A stretch of DNA of 18,521 nt from JBDSSS01 sp038224055 (GCA_038224055.1 JBBRGO010000034.1:1-18521); one strand, 5' to 3'. Positions 9,876 to 16,639 are shown, numbered from the stretch's first letter. Program-made: numbers and translations. The notes: generated by a model from the letters alone, not told the origin.

Positions 9876-9902
9876 AACGCCTCGTCGTAGGGATTCGTTC
9901 CC
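9876..9902 (-). promoter_or_regulatory. ECF-type autoregulatory promoter of sigE
   Basis: On the minus strand GGGAAC (9902-9897) and CGTT (9879-9876) are separated by 17 nt. This fits the GGAAC / CGTT pattern known for mycobacterial SigE-type promoters. Transcription would start near 9868, giving a leader of about 30 nt. The surrounding gap, 9838-9965, holds no gene and no other clear signal. Confidence 0.75.
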
Positions 9903-9965
9903 CTCATCCTCCCGGATCGGTCTTGTCACCGAGGGGTGCATCACCTGTGCGCAGCCTGTGCATCC

Positions 9966-10421
9966 TCACGACGCACCGCCCTGCTCGGACTCGTCGTCGG
10001 GCACGGCCTCGTGGTGGCGTCGACCGTGGCTGCGCTCGTCCTCCTTCATCTCCGCCTCGAACAGGTGCCGACGACCGCCGACGAGGTCCCGCCGAGCCTG
10101 CTGCTCGAGGCGCTTGAACGTCGCGTAGTAGCCGTCGTCGTACTCCTCGACGAGCTGGAAGGTCCAGCGGCCCTCGACGACGTTGCGACCCACGAGGGTC
10201 TCGGTGATCTCGTCGGCGAGCGCCGTGTGCCCGGCGGTGCGCAGGGCAGCGACGGCCTCCCCCAGAGTGAGGTCGGCCATGCCCGTCATCCGGTGGAAGG
10301 CGTAGAGGCTGCCGCGGGCGTCCTCGACCACCTCGAGGGCCGCTGACAGCTTGCCGAGCGCCTCGACGGTCTGGTCCGTGACGCCCTCCGGTCGACGGTG
10401 CTCGGGGGTCGGCTTCTCCAT
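9966..10421 (-). CDS. Conserved actinobacterial protein of unknown function (151 aa)
   Basis: I do not recognise a domain with a known function. The 151-aa protein has no membrane segment or signal peptide and is predicted to be mostly helical. Notable stretches are ALGKLSAALEVVEDARGSLY (21-40), a segment with WTFQLVEEYDDGYYATFKRLE (86-106), and an acidic, His-rich tail (about 125-151). Residues 70-90 (EITETLVGRNVVEGRWTFQL) look well conserved in style and are unlikely to be frame-shadow sequence. The start ATG 10421 is fixed by a TAGTCT hexamer 7 nt upstream. It diverges from the O-methyltransferase gene across 62 nt and sits upstream of sigE on the same strand, separated by 128 nt that include sigE's own promoter. 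Confidence 0.8.
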   Translation of the reverse strand: MEKPTPEHRRPEGVTDQTVEALGKLSAALEVVEDARGSLYAFHRMTGMADLTLGEAVAALRTAGHTALADEITETLVGRNVVEGRWTFQLVEEYDDGYYATFKRLEQQARRDLVGGRRHLFEAEMKEDERSHGRRHHEAVPDDESEQGGAS

Positions 10422-10434
10422 GCCTGCGAGACTA
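10422..10434 (-). promoter_or_regulatory. Leaderless promoter of the 151-aa gene (TAGTCT, 7 nt, ATG)
   Basis: Minus-strand TAGTCT (10434-10429) is followed by exactly 7 nt and ATG 10421, with no ribosome binding site. It sits 36 nt from the divergent promoter of the O-methyltransferase. Confidence 0.6.
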
Positions 10435-10470
10435 GGCGGGATGGGCGTCGGGCGCGTGCCCGAGGTCGCA

Positions 10471-10483
10471 TAGGCTGGATCCC
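10471..10483 (+). promoter_or_regulatory. Leaderless promoter of the O-methyltransferase (TAGGCT, 7 nt, ATG)
   Basis: TAGGCT (10471-10476) is followed by exactly 7 nt and ATG 10484, with no ribosome binding site between. It is back to back with the promoter of the 151-aa gene. Confidence 0.62.
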
Positions 10484-11107
10484 ATGAGCAACCAGAAGGT
10501 GTCCGCCTGGTCCCACGCCGAGCAGTTCGTCACCCCGAGCGAGCACGTCGAGGCGGCTCGGCGACGCGGCGCGGAGCTCGGGGCACCGGCCGTGGGCAAC
10601 GGGGTCGGGTCGACCCTGCAGGCGCTCGCCGCGGCGATCGGCGCCAGGGCGGTCATGGAGATCGGCACCGGGGCCGGTGCGTCCGGGCTGTGGCTGCTCG
10701 GCGGCATGCCCGCCGACGGCATCCTCACCACGATCGACCTCGAGACGGAGCACCAGCGCGCCGCCCGCGAGGCCTTCGCCGCGGCCGGGGTCGCCCACCA
10801 GCGCACCCGGGTCATCGCGGGCCGGGCGCTCGAGGTGCTTCCCCGGATGACCGACGGCGCCTACGACCTGCTCGTCGTCGACGCCGACAAGCAGGAGTAC
10901 CCCGCCTACCTCGAGCAGGCCAGCCGGCTGCTCCGCAGCGGCGGCACCCTCGTGCTCGCCTGGAGCGATGCCGAGGCCGACCCGGCCAACCGCGACGCCG
11001 AGACCCGGACCCTGCGCGAGGTCGGTCGGGCGATCCGCGACCACGAGCACTTCGTCGTCACGCTCCTGCCCGTCGGCGAGGGGCTCCTCGTCGCGGTCAA
11101 GCGCTGA
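10484..11107 (+). CDS. O-methyltransferase family 3 protein (Rv1220c-like)
   Basis: A 207-aa class I SAM-dependent methyltransferase. Motif I is MEIGTGAGASGLWL (58-71), with the ribose-binding acidic residue at Asp85 (TTIDLE). DLLVVDADKQEYPAY (128-142) carries the usual metal/substrate-side Asp133 of the O-methyltransferase 3 family. Length matches the family (about 210). The natural acceptor is unknown; members of this branch lie next to sigE in many actinobacteria, as I recall for Rv1220c. Here a 151-aa gene separates it from sigE. It probably forms a two-gene operon with the following methyltransferase, which starts 2 nt after this stop. Confidence 0.9.
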   Translation: MSNQKVSAWSHAEQFVTPSEHVEAARRRGAELGAPAVGNGVGSTLQALAAAIGARAVMEIGTGAGASGLWLLGGMPADGILTTIDLETEHQRAAREAFAAAGVAHQRTRVIAGRALEVLPRMTDGAYDLLVVDADKQEYPAYLEQASRLLRSGGTLVLAWSDAEADPANRDAETRTLREVGRAIRDHEHFVVTLLPVGEGLLVAVKR

Positions 11108-11109
11108 GC

Positions 11110-11742
11110 GTGAGCGCGTCCGAGCGGCCGCAGCAGGGCGGGTCGGGACCGGCCACCCGCTGGGAGACCGAGGCCGGCTCCGCGGGCTATGCCGAGCGGT
11201 TCGCCCGTCTCGCCGCGGCCGGCGAGGACCTCGAAGGCGAGGCCCGGTTCGTCGACGCACTGGCCCCACGCGGCGCGGCCGTGCTCGACGCCGGCTGCGG
11301 GATCGGCCGCATCACCGCCGCCCTGACCCGGATGGGCCATGACGTCGTCGGGATCGACCGGGACCGATCGCTCGTGGACGTCGCCGTCGAGGCGCACCCG
11401 GGGGTGAGGTATGCCGTCCACGACCTGCTCACCCTCACCCCGTCCACGCTCGCGGCGGCCGGGCACCCCGCGACCTACGACGTCGTCGTGCTCGCGGGCA
11501 ACGTGCTCGTCTTCGTCGCGCCGGGCACCGAGCGCGAGGTGCTCGGGCGGATGCGTGACCTGCTCGTCCCCGGCGGTCGGGTCGTCACCGGCTTCGCGAC
11601 CGACCGGGAGTACACGGTCCACGGTCTCGACCGGGACGCCGCGGCCGTCGGGCTCGCGGTGGAGCAGCGCTTCTCCACGTGGCACCTCGACCCGTGGTCG
11701 GCCGGTGCGGGCTGGGCCGTCACGACGCTGCGCCGACCCTGA
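11110..11742 (+). CDS. Class I SAM-dependent methyltransferase
   Basis: A 210-aa methyltransferase. Motif I is VLDAGCGIGRIT (58-69), followed by the acidic SAM-ribose residue in VVGIDRD (79-85). Motif IV region is TYDVVVLAGNVL (122-133), and post-motif VPGGRVVTGFAT lies at 153-164. This resembles the methyltransferase 25 type; the substrate cannot be told. The start GTG 11110 lies 2 nt after the O-methyltransferase stop and implies translational coupling; the open frame extends upstream into that gene but as shadow sequence. The transcript ends at the strong hairpin just downstream. Confidence 0.88.
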   Translation: MSASERPQQGGSGPATRWETEAGSAGYAERFARLAAAGEDLEGEARFVDALAPRGAAVLDAGCGIGRITAALTRMGHDVVGIDRDRSLVDVAVEAHPGVRYAVHDLLTLTPSTLAAAGHPATYDVVVLAGNVLVFVAPGTEREVLGRMRDLLVPGGRVVTGFATDREYTVHGLDRDAAAVGLAVEQRFSTWHLDPWSAGAGWAVTTLRRP

Positions 11743-11767
11743 ACCGTCGGCGACGGACTCCCGACAC

Positions 11768-11807
11768 GCGAGACGGCCCCCGACCGGGTGGTCGAGGGCC
11801 GTCTCGC
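11768..11807. terminator. Strong bidirectional hairpin terminator
   Basis: Two 17-nt arms (left GCGAGACGGCCCCCGAC, right GTCGAGGGCCGTCTCGC) pair with a single C-A mismatch around a 6-nt loop (CGGGTG). It lies between the convergent methyltransferase operon and the DUF3117 gene, so it can serve both strands. No U tract follows. Confidence 0.85.
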
Positions 11808-11835
11808 AGGTCCGTGCGAGGTGGGTGGGGAGACG

Positions 11836-12009
11836 TCAGTTGACGCCGTCACAACCCTGGATCGCGTTACGCAGAGCCGCGGCCTCGTCAGGGGTCATCT
11901 CGACCACGAGCCGCCCGCCGCCCTCGAGGGGCATGCGAAGCACGATGCCGCGGCCCTCCTTGACGACCTCCAACGGTCCGTCGCCGGTCCTCGGCTTCAT
12001 TGCTGCCAT
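11836..12009 (-). CDS. DUF3117 small protein (Rv1211-like)
   Basis: A 57-aa protein beginning MAAMKPRTGDGPLEVVKEGR, with GIVLRMPLEGGGRLVVEMTP (21-40) and DEAAALRNAI following; this matches the DUF3117 family conserved across actinobacteria. Strong ribosome binding site GGAAGGGG lies 4 nt before the ATG. The fold looks like a short beta-rich core followed by a helix. Function is not established; I recall the mycobacterial counterpart having been described as calmodulin-like, which I cannot verify here. It is convergent with the methyltransferase operon and shares the strong terminator. Confidence 0.92.
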   Translation of the reverse strand: MAAMKPRTGDGPLEVVKEGRGIVLRMPLEGGGRLVVEMTPDEAAALRNAIQGCDGVN

Positions 12010-12045
12010 GGTTCCCCTTCCATAGGAATCCTGGGTCTTGTGACG

Positions 12046-12051
12046 ACATTA
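12046..12051 (-). promoter_or_regulatory. Candidate -10 element of the DUF3117 gene
   Basis: Minus-strand TAATGT lies in an AT-rich patch (12046-12055) about 37 nt before the ATG. This would leave a leader of roughly 30 nt carrying the strong GGAAGGGG ribosome binding site. No good -35 box is seen. Confidence 0.45.
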
Positions 12052-12057
12052 TTCCGC

Positions 12058-12073
12058 GTCTCGCAGACGAGAC
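12058..12073. repeat. 16-bp inverted repeat upstream of DUF3117
   Basis: GTCTCG - CAGA - CGAGAC, a perfect 6-bp inverted repeat, sits immediately upstream of the candidate -10 element, where an operator or -35-region protein site would lie. No bound factor can be named. Confidence 0.5.
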
Positions 12074-12139
12074 CTAATTGGGGGGGTGATCGGCGGGGCT
12101 CCAGGGCGGGTCCGGCTTCCGCGACGGGGCCGGATGGGA

Positions 12140-12152
12140 CAGAGTGGCGCCC
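12140..12152 (+). promoter_or_regulatory. Weak candidate leaderless promoter of the crotonase gene
   Basis: CAGAGT (12140-12145) lies exactly 7 nt before ATG 12153, the spacing used by the stronger leaderless promoters in the window, but it lacks the first T of TANNNT. No ribosome binding site is visible. Confidence 0.35.
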
Positions 12153-12974
12153 ATGACCCAGACGTCCTCGAGCCCCGCCAGCCCCGCCGACGCGCCCGTC
12201 ACCGTCGAGGTGCGGGCCGGCGTCGCGTGGATCACGCTCAACCGTCCCGAGGCGATGAACAGCCTCGACCTCGCGCTCAAGGAGGCCCTGCTTGCCGCCC
12301 TGCGGGCCGCGGCCGCGGACGTCGCCGTGCGGTGTGTCGTCCTCGGCGGACGAGGCCGCGCCTTCTGCGTCGGCCAGGACCTCAAGGAGCACGTCCGCAG
12401 CCTCGCGGACGAGGACGCCACGCTCTCGACCACGGTGGTCGACCACTACAACCCGATCGTCACGCTGCTCGCGACGATGAACAAGCCCGTCGTCGCAGCC
12501 CTCGGCGGGGTGGCCGCAGGAGCCGGGTTCAGCTTCGCGATGGCCTGCGACTTCCGCGTGGCGGCGGACACGGCCGGCCTCAACACGAGCTTCGCGGGCA
12601 TCGCGCTGTCGTGCGACTCGGGGGCGTCGTGGACCCTTCCGCGTCTCGTCGGCCCGGCGCGCGCCAAGGAGCTGCTGATGCTCCCCCGGACCGTGCCGGC
12701 TGCCGAGGCGCTCGAGCTCGGGCTGCTGACGAGGGTCGTGCCGGCCGACGAGCTCGAGGCGGCCGTGTTCGAGCTCGCGAGCCGGCTGGCGGCCGGTCCG
12801 ACCCTCGCCTACGGGGCGATCCGGCGGGCGGTCGCCGTCAGCTCCGGCACGGACCTCGCGGCCGGGCTCGCCCACGAGGCCGGGCTGATGGCCGACACCG
12901 GGGCGACCGCGGACCACCGGGCGGCCGTGGACGCCTTCCTCTCGAAGGAGCAGCCGACCTTCACCGGCACCTGA
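12153..12974 (+). CDS. Enoyl-CoA hydratase/isomerase family protein, PaaG-like
   Basis: A 273-aa crotonase-fold protein acting on acyl-CoA. The oxyanion-hole segments are GRAFCVGQDLKEH (68-80) and GVAAGAGFSFAMACD (119-133). Where enoyl-CoA hydratases usually have a second catalytic Glu, this protein has Asp155 in CDSGASWTLPRLVG. That pattern, GQDL, the HYNP stretch and the ending FLSKEQPTFTG resemble PaaG, the 1,2-epoxyphenylacetyl-CoA isomerase. No other phenylacetate genes are nearby, so the substrate is open and it may be a general beta-oxidation isomerase. ATG 12153 is preferred to GTG 12144 because of the promoter spacing. It stands alone and its stop lies 9 nt from the convergent mannosyltransferase. 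Confidence 0.88.
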   Translation: MTQTSSSPASPADAPVTVEVRAGVAWITLNRPEAMNSLDLALKEALLAALRAAAADVAVRCVVLGGRGRAFCVGQDLKEHVRSLADEDATLSTTVVDHYNPIVTLLATMNKPVVAALGGVAAGAGFSFAMACDFRVAADTAGLNTSFAGIALSCDSGASWTLPRLVGPARAKELLMLPRTVPAAEALELGLLTRVVPADELEAAVFELASRLAAGPTLAYGAIRRAVAVSSGTDLAAGLAHEAGLMADTGATADHRAAVDAFLSKEQPTFTGT

Positions 12975-12983
12975 GCAGCGGCC

Positions 12984-14225
12984 TCACGGCGGGTAGTCGC
13001 TCGGCGGGACGAAACGCCACAGCTCGTCGGTCCACCAGTACTGGCCGACGATGAAGACGACCAGGAGGGGCACGGCCCGGACGAGCAGCCGGCTCCAGCC
13101 GTTGCCCCTCCGGTCGGCCCACCCGGCCCCGAGCACGACCACGAGGAGCGGGAAGAGCGGGATGAGGTAGCGCAGGATGCTCGTGAACGGGTCGAGGACG
13201 GCGGCGAGATAGGCCGGGTAGGCGAGCGACCACGCACGCAGGTCGGCCCCGAGGCGCCGTGCCCACGGTCCGGCCACCATCGCCACGAGCAGGAGCGGCG
13301 TGACGACGAGCCAGAACGGCCCCCACGTCGCGCCGAGGTAGTAGGTCGCCTTGTCGAGCCACGGCGTGAACGGTTCGACCGTCGCATAGCCCCGCCAGGC
13401 GGCCATCGTGTCCGTGTAGGCCGTGCTCACCCCGGTCTGCCACCAGGCGACCGCGGGCCAGAGCAGGCCGGCGACACCACACCCGAGCAGGGCTGCGAGC
13501 ATCGCGGCATACTCCCGCCGTGGGATCGGCCGGGCGTCCCGCCGGCGCCACCGCAGGACCACGACGACGAGCGTCACGATCCCGAGCGGCACGGCGATCG
13601 GGCGCGAGAGCCCGACGAGGAGGGCCACCGCCGTCGCGACGTACCACCGCTCGTGCGCGAGGGCGTAGAGGTAGGCGGCGAGCAGGAGCATCGCGAGGGA
13701 CTCGGTGTAGGCGAGCTGGAGCGCGACCGAGGCCGGGAAGCTCGCCCAGAGCGCCACGACGAGGTAGGCGGCCGGGTCGCCGATCCGCTCGCGGAGCAGG
13801 AGCCCGAGCAGGACGGCCGCCCCGACGCCGCAGAGCAGTGCGACGGTCGAGGCGACGACGGCGAAGTCGAGGCCGGTCACGGCCATCCCGAGACGGGCGA
13901 CCATCGGGAACAGCGGGTAGAAGGCCCACGGGTTCTCCCCGATCTTGCCGCCCGGGCCGATGGGCAGGGTCTGGGGGTAGCCCGAGTCGGCGATGCGCTG
14001 GTACCACTGCCCGTCCCAGAGCGCCGTGAACGAGAAGTAGTCGACCGGGACGCCGTCGCCGCCGGTCATGCCGCTCGGCACCTGGTGCTGCATGACGAGC
14101 AGCAGGATCGTCGTCGTGACCACCCGGGCAGCGGCGTAGACCGCGAGCACCCGGAGCACGAAGGTCGACGTGGTGGCGAGCGAGAGCGGCCGCGAACGGA
14201 CGCGGGAGAGGGCCGCCGTCGTCAT
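12984..14225 (-). CDS. GT-C family membrane mannosyltransferase (PIG-V-like)
   Basis: A 413-aa integral membrane protein with about ten hydrophobic segments. After the first helix an extracytoplasmic loop carries WDGQWYQRIADSGYP (70-84), the signature of PIG-V-type mannosyltransferases that use polyprenyl-phosphate mannose; Asp71 is the likely catalytic acidic residue. FYPLFPM follows at about 102-108, another family hallmark. Acceptor may be a cell-wall glycolipid, glycan or protein, which cannot be resolved here. ATG 14225 overlaps the preceding DivIVA-like stop by 4 nt (ATGA), so it is the third gene of the LOG operon. Confidence 0.88.
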   Translation of the reverse strand: MTTAALSRVRSRPLSLATTSTFVLRVLAVYAAARVVTTTILLLVMQHQVPSGMTGGDGVPVDYFSFTALWDGQWYQRIADSGYPQTLPIGPGGKIGENPWAFYPLFPMVARLGMAVTGLDFAVVASTVALLCGVGAAVLLGLLLRERIGDPAAYLVVALWASFPASVALQLAYTESLAMLLLAAYLYALAHERWYVATAVALLVGLSRPIAVPLGIVTLVVVVLRWRRRDARPIPRREYAAMLAALLGCGVAGLLWPAVAWWQTGVSTAYTDTMAAWRGYATVEPFTPWLDKATYYLGATWGPFWLVVTPLLLVAMVAGPWARRLGADLRAWSLAYPAYLAAVLDPFTSILRYLIPLFPLLVVVLGAGWADRRGNGWSRLLVRAVPLLVVFIVGQYWWTDELWRFVPPSDYPP

Positions 14226-14569
14226 GGCCGGGTTTCGCTCGGCTCGCCCGCCGGGCGGTACTGCTCGAAGCCGTCCTCACCGCGTCGGTCGGGGTCTCCT
14301 CCCCGGAGCACGGCGACCTCCTCGTCGCGCTCGCGCAGCTCACGCCGGAGCCGGTCGACCGTCGCGTCGACCTGGCTCATCCGGTAGCCGCGCGGGCTCA
14401 CGTCGAACACGAGGTCGTCGAAGTCGTCGTCGACGATCGCGTCGTCCGGGAGCGGCTCGTGGCTGAGAGAGGAGGTGGGCCGGCCCATCCCACCGGTGAC
14501 GAGCCCGAGCATCAGGGCGACGACGAGACACACGACGACGACACCCGCGACGAGGATGACCCACTTCAC
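14222..14569 (-). CDS. Small membrane-anchored DivIVA-domain protein
   Basis: A 115-aa protein with one N-terminal membrane helix (3-24), an acidic linker, and then FDVSPRGYRMSQVDATVDRL (55-74) leading to a short charged helix (to about 88). This matches the N-terminal DivIVA/Wag31 motif, in which GYxxxxVD precedes a coiled coil. Unlike cytosolic DivIVA it is tethered to the membrane and lacks a long coiled coil; the C-terminal 27 residues look disordered. It probably marks or senses curved or polar membrane, by inference from the family. Start GTG 14569 shares a GTGA overlap with the LOG stop, and it overlaps the mannosyltransferase by 4 nt. Confidence 0.85.
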   Translation of the reverse strand: MKWVILVAGVVVVCLVVALMLGLVTGGMGRPTSSLSHEPLPDDAIVDDDFDDLVFDVSPRGYRMSQVDATVDRLRRELRERDEEVAVLRGGDPDRRGEDGFEQYRPAGEPSETRP

Positions 14570-15417
14570 GAGGACCCCTCACCGGTCTGGTGCCCCTGGT
14601 GCCCCTGGTGCCCCTGGTGGGCCTGATGGGTCTGGTGCGTCCGGATCGCGGTGACCGCCTCGGCGGGATCGTCGGTGACGACGAGCCGGTCGATGTCCTC
14701 GGGGCTGATCATCCCCTCGGCGAGCACGGTGTCGCGCAGCCAGTCGATCATGCCGCACCAGTAGTCCCTCCCCATCAGCACGACGGGGAAGCGGGTCACC
14801 TTCTGGGTCTGGGCGAGGGTCAGCGCCTCGAAGAGCTCGTCGAACGTGCCGAACCCGCCGGGCAGCACGATGAAGCCCTGCGAGTACTTGACGAACATCG
14901 TCTTGCGGGCGAAGAAGTAGCGGAAGTTCACGCCGAGGTCGACGTACTCGTTGAGCCCCGACTCGAGGGGCAGCTCGATGCCGAGCCCGACGGACGTGCC
15001 GCCCGCCTCGAAGGCGCCCTTGTTGGCCGCCTCCATCGCGCCCGGCCCACCGCCGGTGATGACGGCGTAGCCCGCCTCGGCGAGGAGCCGGCCGACCTCC
15101 ACCCCGATGGCGTATGCCGGCTGCTCCGGCCGCGTGCGCGCCGATCCGAAGACGCCGACGGCGGGCCCGAGCTCGGCCAGGGCGCCGAAGCCCTCGACGA
15201 ACTCCGACTGGATCCGCATGACCCGCCACGGGTCGGCGTGCAGCCAGTCGGTCGACTGGCCCGTGTCGAGCAGTCGCTGGTCGGTCGTCGTGGTGGGCAC
15301 CTGGTCCCCGCGCAGGGTGACCGGGCCGGTCTGTCGTCGGTCGCCCCGTCCACGGCGTCCACCGCGCCCATCACGTCCATGGGGGACCTTCGGTGCGCCG
15401 TCGCTCTCAGTGCTCAC
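14566..15417 (-). CDS. LOG-family (TIGR00730) Rossmann protein with His-Gln repeat tail
   Basis: A 283-aa protein of the family related to plant LOG cytokinin riboside 5'-monophosphate phosphoribohydrolases. Motifs are GGGPGAMEAANKGA (122-135), Arg171-Lys172, and PGGFGTFDELFE (186-197), which hold the nucleotide and catalytic Glu. Residues 1-40 are basic and likely disordered. The tail 261-278 is six His-Gln-x triplets encoded by 9-bp DNA repeats. GTG 15417 is chosen over GTG 15426 because TAGAGT lies exactly 7 nt upstream and overlaps the more distal start. It heads a three-gene operon with 4-nt overlaps. It likely hydrolyses nucleoside monophosphates to free base; cytokinin production should not be assumed. 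Confidence 0.92.
   Translation of the reverse strand: MSTESDGAPKVPHGRDGRGGRRGRGDRRQTGPVTLRGDQVPTTTTDQRLLDTGQSTDWLHADPWRVMRIQSEFVEGFGALAELGPAVGVFGSARTRPEQPAYAIGVEVGRLLAEAGYAVITGGGPGAMEAANKGAFEAGGTSVGLGIELPLESGLNEYVDLGVNFRYFFARKTMFVKYSQGFIVLPGGFGTFDELFEALTLAQTQKVTRFPVVLMGRDYWCGMIDWLRDTVLAEGMISPEDIDRLVVTDDPAEAVTAIRTHQTHQAHQGHQGHQGHQTGEGSS
14584..14637. repeat. Six 9-bp tandem repeats encoding His-Gln-x triplets
   Basis: Six consecutive 9-bp units on the plus strand; three are identical CTGGTGCCC and three diverge. They lie at the 3' end of the LOG-family gene and encode HQT HQA HQG HQG HQG HQT. Copy number may vary by slippage without breaking the frame. Confidence 0.9.
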
Positions 15418-15430
15418 GCGCACCACTCTA
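15418..15430 (-). promoter_or_regulatory. Leaderless promoter of the LOG operon (TAGAGT, 7 nt, GTG)
   Basis: Minus-strand TAGAGT (15430-15425) is followed by exactly 7 nt and GTG 15417. It lies 18 nt past the dapE stop and would drive the LOG - DivIVA-like - mannosyltransferase operon independently. Confidence 0.6.
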
Positions 15431-15447
15431 GGCGCGCGCGGGTCCGC

Positions 15448-16551
15448 TCAGCCGAGCCACCGGATCATCGCGGCCTCGGCGTCGACGTACTGCTGAACGG
15501 GGCAGCGCTCGTCGTCCATGTGGGCGAGGTTCGGGTCACCGGGACCGTAGTTGACGGCGGGGATCCCGAGCGAGGAGAAGCGCGCGACGTCGGTCCAGCC
15601 CTCCTTGGCGTTGACCTCGACGCCGAGGGCCTCGACGAACTGCCGGGCGGCCGGCAGGTGCATCCCCGGGCGCGCCCCGTCGGCGGCGTCGGCGAGCGTC
15701 ACCGGGTAGCCGTCGAAGACCTCCTGCACGTGGGCGAGCGCCGCCGCCGTGTCCTTGTCGGGCGCGTAGCGGTAGTTGACGGTCACGGTGCACCGGTCGG
15801 GGATGACGTTGCCGGCGATGCCACCGCTGATCGCGACGGCCTGGAGCGCCTCGTGGTAGTCGAGGCCGTCGACGGTGACGGTCTGCTGGTCGTAGGAGCC
15901 GAGCCGGGCGAGCACGTCGGCGGCGTCGTGGATCGCGTTGTGGCCCTTCCACGGGCGGGCGGAGTGCGCGGCGACGCCGGTCGTGACGACCTCGACCCGC
16001 ATCGTCCCCTTGCAGCCGCCCTCGATGCCTCCGTCGGTCGGCTCGAGCAGCACGGCGAAGTCCCCGGCGAGCAGGTCGGGACGCTTGGCCCCCAGCAGCG
16101 CGAGCCCGTTGTACTGCCCGTCGATCTCCTCGCACTCGTAGAAGAGGAAGGTGACGTCGCGGCTCGGCTCGGGGACGTGCGCGGCGAGGCGGAGCATCAC
16201 CGCGACCCCGCCCTTCATGTCCACGGTGCCACGGCCCCAGAGCTCGTCCCCGTCGCGCCGGGTCGGCAGGTTGCGCTCGGCCGCCAACGGGACGGTGTCG
16301 ATGTGACCCGCGAGGACGACCCGCTCGGAGCGGCCGAGCTGGGTGCGCGCGATGACCGTGTTGCCGTCGCGGATCACCTCGAGGTGGGTGAGCGGCCGGA
16401 GCGCCGCCTCGATCGCGTCGGCGAGCACCGCCTCGTCCTGGCTCACCGACTCGACGTCGCAGACGGCGGCCGTGAGGTCGACGACGTCCTGCCCGAGGTC
16501 GAGAACGGGAGCGGCGGGCAGGCTGTCGGGCGCGAGGTCACTGAGCGGCAT
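15448..16551 (-). CDS. dapE: Succinyl-diaminopimelate desuccinylase
   Basis: A 367-aa M20-family metallohydrolase. Zinc-binding and catalytic residues are in order: His83 and Asp85 (GHIDTVP), Asp111 (GTVDMKGG), Glu141 as the general base and Glu142 (YECEEID), Glu170 (LLEPTDG) and His344 (NLAHMDDE). It removes succinate from N-succinyl-LL-2,6-diaminopimelate, giving LL-DAP for lysine and peptidoglycan. Length is typical of actinobacterial DapE. ATG 16551 is chosen because TAGCCT lies 7 nt upstream; an upstream in-frame ATG at 16602 is shadow sequence. It is divergent from dapD across 101 nt, so two successive pathway enzymes share one control region. The DapE call over other M20 peptidases rests on this linkage and overall similarity. 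Confidence 0.94.
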   Translation of the reverse strand: MPLSDLAPDSLPAAPVLDLGQDVVDLTAAVCDVESVSQDEAVLADAIEAALRPLTHLEVIRDGNTVIARTQLGRSERVVLAGHIDTVPLAAERNLPTRRDGDELWGRGTVDMKGGVAVMLRLAAHVPEPSRDVTFLFYECEEIDGQYNGLALLGAKRPDLLAGDFAVLLEPTDGGIEGGCKGTMRVEVVTTGVAAHSARPWKGHNAIHDAADVLARLGSYDQQTVTVDGLDYHEALQAVAISGGIAGNVIPDRCTVTVNYRYAPDKDTAAALAHVQEVFDGYPVTLADAADGARPGMHLPAARQFVEALGVEVNAKEGWTDVARFSSLGIPAVNYGPGDPNLAHMDDERCPVQQYVDAEAAMIRWLG

Positions 16552-16564
16552 ACCGGGAAGGCTA
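16552..16564 (-). promoter_or_regulatory. Leaderless promoter of dapE (TAGCCT, 7 nt, ATG)
   Basis: Minus-strand TAGCCT (16564-16559) is followed by exactly 7 nt and ATG 16551, with no ribosome binding site. The remaining dapE-dapD gap (16565-16639) shows no further signal I can support. Confidence 0.62.
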
Positions 16565-16639
16565 GCGGCCCCGGCGCGCGGCCCCGGAGAGCGTGGGTCC
16601 ACCCGGCGGGCCGTGTCTCCGCAGCCCCCGGGACCCCCC

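Noticed and set aside
9932..9965. Repeated CCTGTGC and TGCATC words downstream of the 151-aa gene
   Set aside because: They are short direct, not inverted, repeats and form no stable hairpin; there is no basis for a terminator or operator call.
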